From assembly GCF_901933205.1 (NCBI RefSeq), contig NC_044574.1:45169609-45233608 (forward strand): a stretch of DNA of 64,000 nt, written 5' to 3'. This document shows positions 50,101 to 64,000 of this stretch, in pieces. A model generated the notes under the pieces. The model saw only the letters and a program-made list of their open reading frames with translations. It was not told the DNA's origin and ran no database searches. A program made the position numbers and the translations under genes. The DNA comes from Camarhynchus parvulus. Taxonomy: Eukaryota > Chordata > Aves > Passeriformes > Thraupidae. Numbering within the stretch: position 1 is the first letter of the stretch; every line of letters starts with the position of its first letter.

Positions 50101-50175
50101 CATGGGAATCATGCCATTTCTCTCACATACTGATGGTTCAGAATCTTCACTGTCATGTACATCTTCCCTTACCAT
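35535..50175 (-). CDS. SLC9B2: SLC9B2 (NHA2), mitochondrial/plasma-membrane sodium-proton antiporter, complete coding sequence
   Basis: Eleven coding exons on the minus strand (50086-50175, 48725-48908, 47258-47428, 44441-44583, 42581-42708, 41512-41687, 40869-40975, 39573-39722, 37037-37145, 36740-36876, 35535-35774) join with consistent phases into 1635 bases, or 544 residues plus TAA. SLC9B2 belongs to the CPA2 family of cation/proton antiporters and exchanges Na+ or Li+ for H+. It has an acidic, Ser-rich N tail, about 14 membrane helices from residue ~92, and an acidic C tail. The ion-binding pair Asp279-Asp280 (GSIDDILAITGFN) matches human Asp278-Asp279, and Arg433 and Lys461 match the conserved basic residues of the core. 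The human protein is 537 residues as I recall. It is the only SLC9B paralogue in the window. No frame or splice defect was found. Confidence 0.95.
35775..36739 (-). other. SLC9B2: SLC9B2 intron 11
   Basis: 1.0 kb, GT-AG. The minus-strand frame running upstream from exon 12 to 36041 is intron read-through. Confidence 0.9.
36740..36876 (-). CDS. SLC9B2: SLC9B2 exon 11
   Basis: Rest of Gly420 to Gln465. Contains Arg433 (ALVVRIIATFLM) and Lys461 (WIPKATVQ), matching conserved core residues of human NHA2. The intron to exon 10 is very short (160 bases, 36877-37036). The donor is CAG|GTAAAC. Confidence 0.97.
37037..37145 (-). CDS. SLC9B2: SLC9B2 exon 10
   Basis: Residues 384-419 plus the first base of Gly420: EIEKIVAIAWNIFQPFLFG, then LIGAEVSITSLRPETVG. 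The acceptor is attgcag|AGGG and the donor is GTTG|GTAAGA. Confidence 0.96.
37146..39572 (-). other. SLC9B2: SLC9B2 intron 9
   Basis: 2.4 kb with a long (TG)n microsatellite at 38076-38110. Short frames over the repeat are artefacts. Confidence 0.85.
38076..38110. repeat. (TG)n microsatellite
   Basis: About 17 uninterrupted TG units flanked by TA/TG-rich sequence (38060-38140), a likely polymorphic marker and potential Z-DNA tract. Confidence 0.95.
39573..39722 (-). CDS. SLC9B2: SLC9B2 exon 9
   Basis: Residues 334-383: SCFILGLSMFAVFGSIYFGF, then PGSGGLCTLVLAFVAGVGWS and DEK, matching human exon 9. The acceptor is ctgcag|GCAT and the donor is AAG|GTGAAT. Confidence 0.96.
39723..40868 (-). 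other. SLC9B2: SLC9B2 intron 8
   Basis: 1.1 kb, GT-AG, nothing further recognised. Confidence 0.85.
40869..40975 (-). CDS. SLC9B2: SLC9B2 exon 8
   Basis: Rest of Gly298 to Gln333: STLYNVLRGVLEVAVG, then GMFIRYFPSHDQ, aligned with human VLRGVLEVVIG...FIQYFPSRDQ. The acceptor is aaaatag|GTTC and the donor is CAG|GTAAAA. Confidence 0.95.
40976..41511 (-). other. SLC9B2: SLC9B2 intron 7
   Basis: 0.5 kb, GT-AG, nothing further recognised. Confidence 0.85.
41512..41687 (-). CDS. SLC9B2: SLC9B2 exon 7 (ion-binding Asp pair)
   Basis: Rest of Gly239 to first base of Gly298. Carries LGAVSPAVVVPSML, GGYGVEKGVPTLLMAAG and the conserved Asp279-Asp280 in SIDDILAITGFN, the cation-binding core of NHA2. 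The donor is TCTG|GTATGC. Confidence 0.97.
41688..42580 (-). other. SLC9B2: SLC9B2 intron 6
   Basis: 0.9 kb, GT-AG, nothing further recognised. Confidence 0.85.
42581..42708 (-). CDS. SLC9B2: SLC9B2 exon 6
   Basis: Residues 197-238 plus two bases of Gly239. ALKKLKAVCLRLAFGPC and LPWQWGFIL align with human exon 6. The acceptor is attgcag|GCTC and the donor is TTAGG|GTAATG. This exon is hidden in frame-wise listings because the neighbouring frames are longer. Confidence 0.95.
42709..44440 (-). other. SLC9B2: SLC9B2 intron 5
   Basis: 1.7 kb. Includes an 11-bp perfect hairpin with A/T ends at 44005-44029 and GGTT repeats just after it. Confidence 0.85.
44005..44029. repeat. Perfect 11-bp inverted repeat, 3-base loop
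   Basis: The arms aaaaaagtccc (44005-44015) and gggactttttt (44019-44029) flank aca. Half of each arm is homopolymer, so chance is likely. It looks like a bacterial terminator but lies in a vertebrate intron. Confidence 0.6.
44441..44583 (-). CDS. SLC9B2: SLC9B2 exon 5
   Basis: Residues 149-196 (MLLAGFLIRN and LRNIALSIILTRAGLGLDPK). The acceptor is cttaag|GAATG and the donor is AAAG|GTATGG. The frame beyond the donor into HQPFV is intron. Confidence 0.96.
44584..47257 (-). other. SLC9B2: SLC9B2 intron 4
   Basis: 2.7 kb, GT-AG. Short chance frames only (for example 46243-46476 on the plus strand). Confidence 0.85.
47258..47428 (-). CDS. SLC9B2: SLC9B2 exon 4
   Basis: Residues 92-148 plus the first base of Gly149. 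Covers the first membrane helices (VVLVWAVVWSITGAECLPGG) and the loop TLPPLPALLG, both close to human. The donor is CTGG|GTAAGA. Confidence 0.96.
47429..48724 (-). other. SLC9B2: SLC9B2 intron 3
   Basis: 1.3 kb, AT-rich, GT-AG. Nothing further recognised. Confidence 0.85.
48725..48908 (-). CDS. SLC9B2: SLC9B2 exon 3
   Basis: Encodes residues 31-91 plus the first base of Val92: the cytosolic tail with KGTDGNAQTEETALLN, then the amphipathic segment IFACPPQGLL that matches human LACPPHGLL. The donor is AATG|GTAGGT; a stronger-looking GTAAGA lies four bases further into the intron. Confidence 0.9.
48909..50085 (-). other. SLC9B2: SLC9B2 intron 2
   Basis: 1.2 kb. Contains a CT-rich tract followed by a (TA)n run (49766-49821). 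The minus-strand frame at 48877-49254 overlaps exon 3 in another frame and is not coding. Confidence 0.85.
49766..49821. repeat. CT-rich tract plus (TA)n microsatellite
   Basis: Pyrimidine-rich (CT)n with interruptions runs to 49799, then about ten uninterrupted TA units reach 49821. Confidence 0.85.
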
Positions 50176-50185
50176 TGTTGCAAAC
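50086..50185 (-). CDS. SLC9B2: SLC9B2 exon 2 (start codon)
   Basis: The acceptor is tctctag at 50191-50186 and the donor is GAG|GTAATT. Ten non-coding bases precede the ATG at 50175-50173. Residues 1-30 include EDSEPS and MHEQ, matching the human N terminus (EDSEPS...MHQEA). The EDSEPS match decides the start. Confidence 0.9.
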
Positions 50186-52744
50186 CTAGAGAAAGAAATA
50201 AAGGGGGAAAAGTTACAGAGAAGCAAATAAACATTGTTTTCCAAATGGATGACTTCTCAGTGATGTCTTTTCCCACAAACCATGTAGAAAAATCCTCTCA
50301 GCCCATAAAATTTCAAGTTTAATGATTTTTGTGTCCCTCTGTATGCTGTACCTAAGAACAAGAGACAGAAACTAACTGAAGAACTGTATTAAGCTTAGAA
50401 ATTCAAGCACCAAAAAAAAAATCTGAGTTTTAGAATCACAATTATCTGTGCTAACCTCTTAATTCCTTCTTAAAACATCAGCTGTAATATTTCTCTATTT
50501 GTGCCTCCTTTCAGCACATATTAAAGGTTATTTGCTGTCAGTACCACTTAGCAGGACCATTAGTCCTGAAAGTGCCACAGGTCCTGTGTACATATCAGTG
50601 CAAGTGACCATTTAATGAAATTAGAACAACTATAGTTTCTAAAACTCTTAAGAGGTTTCTAAAGCTTCAGGAGGGGACACTTCCCCCCTAACTTAAGCTT
50701 GACTGATCCAGGTTGATTTTCAGAGCAATTTTAACAACATGTTTTCTCTAGATGCTACTAGTTACAAACACATTGACTGAGTACCTAAGAAAGTGAAGAT
50801 GCCTGTTTGAATAAAGATCAGGACTTTTCACAGCTTGAAGCCTGATTAAAACATGGCTCTTTTTTTACTGATTATATCCCATGGAGGTAGTTCTCAGAGT
50901 GGGAAGTAAGATCCAAGTAATTTGTGGATAGTTAGCATTGTATTTGCTCAACTCTAACTGGTCCACCACTTGTCCCATAGATTCTAACAAGAGATATGGC
51001 AGTGCACTGTTTTGTATGTCAGATATTTTTTGGTGCACATATTTACTGTAGTTTCACCAGTGTGAGCCATCAAGGGGGGTAGGCATATATCTGGAGACAA
51101 GACTTGAGAGTGTTCTGTCTTACAGCAAAAGCTGGCATATATTCTCCATTAGCTAAATCTCTTTCAAGTCTTTTACACTGCTCTGGCCATATAAAACATT
51201 AGTGAAGTTAAGCCAGAACTTCTGAGCCAAGAAATTCCTTCCTTGCTGGATAGTTGGAAGTAAGTCAGAGTTGATTCTCACAATTATCAAGCCTCAAGTT
51301 TAAAATGAAATATTTGACATTTGGGAAGGGCTGCTACCATAAAGAAAAGGGCCATTCTAACACCTATGAGATTTTGTTTGAGCTGTTCTGATGTGAAACT
51401 GGCCTGAGGCATGACCAAGGCACAGCGGAAGAATACAGAGCTATAGGCAAACACTTTCAGTGTGTTATAAGTTAATAGTTTTGGTTTTCCCCCCTTTCCT
51501 ATTTAAAGGTAAAGGCTTATTTACTCAATTTTCAGTACTTTTCTATATTTTTAATTAATACTTGCAGAATCAAATAGTTGTGGTTTTAGGGTTTTTTAGT
51601 GAAGTGACATCTGTGATACTTTTGATTTGGTTTTTTTTCATCCTTTCACTGGGACTGGGAATCCACAAATGCCAATCCTCCTAACTGGAACGGAAAGTAC
51701 CAGCAACCTACCAGCGCCTCCCTCCTTCCCTTCACTGACCAGTTTCCCAGGGTGGTTTTATGTACTTAATTTTGCACTTGGCTTGTGTGCAAGCAAAGGA
51801 CAGAAGGATATCATTCTCCATCCAGCTCTGCACAGGCAGCATCTCAGATCAGCCACGTAGCTGTTGCCACAAAATTAATTAATGCTTCTAAGAGTTAACT
51901 GATTAATTAATACTTCTGAGAAGGGCAAGTCCACCTTGCCACAGCTTCAGCTCCTTTAAGTGCTGTTCACAGCAGCGTGTGGGACAGGCAAGATGGACTA
52001 AGCAGAGATATTGAAGGTTCTGTTTAACAGGAATGGTTTCAGGGTGTGAATGACAAACCTGACAGTGCTGTCCTTATCTGGTTTGTGGCAGGTCTTCACC
52101 CTGTTGGCAGGATCAAGAACCTACTTCCAAGAACTGTCCTTTGGATCAACAGGACCAAAGTGAGTAGTTACTGTACTTATGCCAGCATGGGTCTTTGGGA
52201 AGCTCACAGATTTTAGGTGTTTTGTGGGGTAGGGGAGTTGTTTTGGTTTTTCAATTCCACCTTCTATGCCAACAAAAATCAGTGAATTGAGAAATCATTG
52301 AGAGGAATTTATATCTCAGGGTTAAGGCCTATCCCATGGAAACCAGCCAGTAACAGACCTATTTTAGTACCTCTCTGTAAAATACACTTTTCTCGTACGG
52401 AAAGGAGAAAGGTTTGCACTAGATCCGCTCATTCCAGTTGTTTTTGAATGGGTAGTGAGGGAGAGCTGACTGACAGGGACAGCACGTGCACGCCTACAGC
52501 ATGAGCTCTCGGTGACTGTCAGCGCTCTGCTTTGCACACAGCAGGTACAGAAAGCCACGCACACGAAATACCACAAACCCCACCGCAGCAACCTGAGCAC
52601 TCAAAGTAAACAACGATTAAAACACCCAAACCATCATTATCCACAAAAAGGCGCCAAGTAGACCCGGGAGCAGCCTGCGGCCGGCCAAGCCCGCTCTCCG
52701 CTCGGGAGAGAGCTGCAGCGAGACCTGGGGGGCACAGCACTCAC
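50186..52744 (-). other. SLC9B2: SLC9B2 intron 1 (5' UTR intron)
   Basis: A 2.6-kb intron between the non-coding exon and the start-codon exon. No further exon or repeat family recognised. Confidence 0.6.
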
Positions 52745-53050
52745 CTGCGGCACGGCGGGGCCTCAGCCAGGGACCCGCTCCCCTCAGCCTCTGCCGGCGC
52801 GGCCCCGAGCGGGGCCAGCCCGCTGCTCCGCTCCGGCTCCTCCTCCCCCGCTGCTAATGCTGCTGCTGGCGCAACAGGCCCTCCTCCACTGTCACAGCTC
52901 CGCCGGGGCAGCAGCTGCAGCTGGGGATGCCCCCAAGGGCCTCCCGCAGGCCTTGCTGAATGGGTCACCGCGGGAAAGGCGGCAGGAGACGCGCCGCGGT
53001 CCGAGCTGTCAGCTTGGTGAGAGCGATGGACCGGCCCTGAGCCCATCCAA
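52745..53050 (-). promoter_or_regulatory. SLC9B2: SLC9B2 5' non-coding exon 1 and CpG-island promoter
   Basis: A GC-rich island covers about 52640-53060. On the minus strand a consensus donor (CGCAG|GTGAGT) ends an exon at 52745, and the next exon downstream in transcription carries the SLC9B2 start codon. The exon start is not visible; 53050 is an estimate of the island edge. An ATG at 53046 opens a 101-codon frame in this exon, but it has no similarity to antiporters and is best treated as GC-rich chance. Confidence 0.6.
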
Positions 53051-53059
53051 GGCTCTGGA

Positions 53060-55430
53060 TAGCCGTCAGGGCACCCAGGAGGAAGATTTTTGTCTCTTTT
53101 GTAGCCTGTCCCCCATGAGATTCACTGCATCTGCTACACACGAAAAAGGCTTTCTGTGCTGCCATGGCTGTGGGAGGATGCATAGGGAAGTTACACGCCA
53201 TCCTTTAATCCAGGCTACAGCACTGGAGAGGTTGGAGATGAGGTGCAAGGAAAGGGTAAGGAGCTGTTGCTGATTCTGTTCTGGGTGCACACAGACAAAA
53301 TGCACTGAGGCAGGCAGGAGATTTAAAAAAAAACAAACAAACACCCAACCAACCAATCCCCAAAACCACCCCAAACAAACACAACTTGTATATTTATGTT
53401 GTTCCCATCCTGGCATTCTGACTTCCTAAAGCAACTTCATCCACACCATTTGTAAGTGCACATTAGGTAACGAGATGTTTTCTCAGACCTTCTCTTTTTC
53501 TCAACCGTAAATTTGCAAGCTGCACTCAGTCCATGTGAAAGCAGAGTCAAATGCCACATGTTGCTGCTTTGCTCCTGGTATCATCACACAGAACTAAGCT
53601 GACTACAAATCCAAGAGAAAATGAAAGCATTTTTTGATCAGATTAAATTTTCCAGAAGGGCTTGGAATTGGGGAAGTCTATTCCTCCTTCCCCCACAAGA
53701 GAAAAGTTTGACCTAGAATCAGAAAAGTCAAAAAGCCTTTTTATATTATCACTGGGGTGGAAGGAAAACAAAGAGAATTACCCAGTTCCATTAAAAACAG
53801 ACCAGGGAATTAGGTCACAAGAGCATTAAGAAGCATTTTCTTTAATAATTCCTGCAAGTTCGCTGAAAAACCTCATGACATTGGAACATTTCAGAGTTGC
53901 AACTGTTAACACTTCCATGAAAAGCACTGCTAATAGAGCAAGAGGCAGCAAGCTCTGCTGATTTTTACTTTTCTGGTCTACCAGATTTTTGACCTACCAC
54001 TAAAAAAACCCTTTTGTGCCTTTTAGTGCAATTTAAAGGCAAGTGGTACTTATTTTCTTCCACAAGTACTTTGACAACAACGGCAGCAGCAGCCATGTTT
54101 GAGCGGCAACCCTACAATTCTAAGCGAGTTTAGAAACGTTAAGTAAGGATGGTCAATGTGCAATAAGTATAATGAATTTTCTCTCATATTCTTAATTATA
54201 TTTTCAGAATACGCAGTACATGTTCCCTGTGTTACTGCAATGGGGAAATTCTCTTTTCAAGGTAAGCCTTATGCACCTACTACAAAAGGACTTAGGCCTT
54301 CATATTAAACTCTGAAATCATTGAAATTGTGTCCTGCCAGCCTCAATTTTTCATATTTTGCATTTATGTCAGTGAATGTTTTTGGAGCCATTTTGGATTT
54401 GTGCCCCAACTTGATCCTGCTTGGCTGCCAAGGTCACTTGATTGAAATACTAGATTCTCTGAAACCCCATAAACAAGCTACACAAGGTCAGAATGCTCCA
54501 ACCATGATTAAAGGTAAACGTTAAGCCCATAATGAGCCCAATGAAGCCAACATTCACAATATTTTTCTCATTAGTAAAATCTAGATTTACATACAATAAT
54601 TTTAAAATAAGAAGCCAGATTTTAACTAGATGTGTTCATTATCTTTGAAATCAAGTAATTTATATTAATGTTTCAGCTGATATTGAAAAGCTTAAGCAAT
54701 AATTGTATAAACATGGCAGTTGTTGTTACAGAAACACAGACAACATTGTACATTTTTCCTGTGCTTTGATTACTGTTGAATCATATTAAGTAGCATTTAG
54801 TCCTTAATTGCTCCCTCACATATATATGTATATTATATATATGAAGATATGTATTAAATTACATAGAGTTTCATTTATGAACAAGATAAATGTTAAAGGT
54901 AACCATGACAGTCAGACCATGGAATTCATGTTGGTTTTAAGCAGTATGTTAGCAAAACAAATGCTTTGTGAATTCGGGTTATTCATTGCCTTAGATCTCT
55001 GGGTCAGGACCTATGTTTTTTCCCCAGAGTATGAAACTTGACAATAATAGGTTTATATTTCATGAATCAAAGCTACCATGTGCTATCACAATAAAAACAT
55101 CAGCACATACTCTTGTAGAAACAGTCCTTTTCAGAGAAATTTTGCCTTGTGCTTTAGTGTGAGCTGTATTGGTACTTGAGAATAAGGCATAGAGCACCAA
55201 AGTGTGGCACCTAGCAACAGATTTTACAGAATTTGTCCAATATTAGTACATCATTTTGGAGACAAATATATTGGCTCTATCTAGGGTGGTAAAATCCACT
55301 CCTTTTGCTTTTGTGTTTCAAGTCAAGCATATTCATGAAAATCCACCCATATATTTGAGAATACTCCTCTTACATATACCCCCAACCATACCTGCTAGAG
55401 TATTGCCCTTCCATAGTTGTTCTTGTGAGT
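53060..55430. other. Intergenic between SLC9B2 promoter and BDH2 3' end
   Basis: Includes the outer edge of the SLC9B2 CpG island, an A/C-rich tract at about 53321-53390 and AT-rich sequence with a degenerate TA run near 54820-54842. No gene recognised. Confidence 0.6.
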
Positions 55431-55431
55431 A

Positions 55432-55800
55432 TTTAATTGTATTTAATTTCCAAATACCTCATAAGATGAGAATAAATATAATAGTTAATTCCTTTCACTC
55501 AGATTTTGCTTAAAACACAACTGAGATTTTGTAACTTGAATCATATTTTTGGCCTCCTGAAATCTTAAACATTAAACTGCTGTTTTTTCATGTTTTTGGA
55601 GTTGCCATAAATTGAAGCCACATGAAGTATGTTTTACTCCAGTGTTTCTCCATTTAAGGAAAAGTTAATCAGTACGATCAATCTAGAAATAGCAGATTTG
55701 TTTGGAAAGACATCACATGCATGATCTCAATCTTTGCAAAAAACACCATCCTCATTTTTTGCCCATCATAGTATGAATTTCCATTTGCAGGTAGAGTCAG
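55432..55800 (-). terminator. BDH2: BDH2 3' UTR with candidate poly(A) signals
   Basis: The variant signal ATTAAA is read on the minus strand at 55447-55442 and 55437-55432, about 360 bases past the stop. I saw no canonical AATAAA closer. The assignment is tentative. Confidence 0.3.

Positions 55801-64000
<8,200 letters not shown>

Noticed and set aside
52741..53046. A 101-codon minus-strand frame in SLC9B2 exon 1 as an extended N terminus.
   Set aside because: The sequence is GC-rich and unlike any SLC9B N terminus; the conserved start is the ATG at 50175.

Overview
The window is nuclear DNA from a vertebrate, most likely a bird. It has split genes with GT-AG introns, CpG-island promoters and vertebrate-type microsatellites. 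It also holds two decayed fragments that match the 3' end of avian CR1 LINE elements. The gene order UBE2D3 (-) / CISD2 (+) / SLC9B2 (-) / BDH2 (-) is the conserved vertebrate block seen at human 4q24. The organism call rests on the CR1 pieces and this synteny and is an inference. The many A/C-rich tracts might point to a songbird, but that is weak.

Layout. 1-9453 is the first coding intron of UBE2D3 (minus strand). Only its first coding exon (MALKRINK, 9454-9477) lies in the window, inside a large CpG island (about 8690-10450). 10451-22997 is a gene desert with a CR1 fragment at 10591-10920 and one weak small-ORF candidate at 18415-18675. A perfect 28-copy TTCCC array (22998-23137) abuts the CISD2 promoter. 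CISD2 (plus strand) has three coding exons (23340-23442, 29128-29339, 30366-30455) giving 134 codons before the stop. 30720-34880 is intergenic. SLC9B2 (minus strand) has one 5' non-coding exon (about 52745-53050) and eleven coding exons between 50175 and 35535; all exon phases agree and give a 544-residue protein. BDH2 (minus strand) has eight of its nine coding exons between 63010 and 55801. They encode 221 residues plus the stop, and the missing 24 N-terminal residues lie beyond 64000.

The four genes are unrelated housekeeping genes and not an operon: a ubiquitin-conjugating enzyme, an ER/mitochondrial outer-membrane 2Fe-2S protein, a cation/proton antiporter and a cytosolic short-chain dehydrogenase. 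I found no prokaryotic, phage, CRISPR or defence-type system. The points most worth a second look are the GC-AG intron in BDH2, the single SLC9B paralogue, the one-residue-shorter CDGSH domain of CISD2, the (TTCCC)28 tract with paired NRF1-like motifs at the CISD2 promoter, and a perfect 14-bp inverted repeat in UBE2D3 intron 1.
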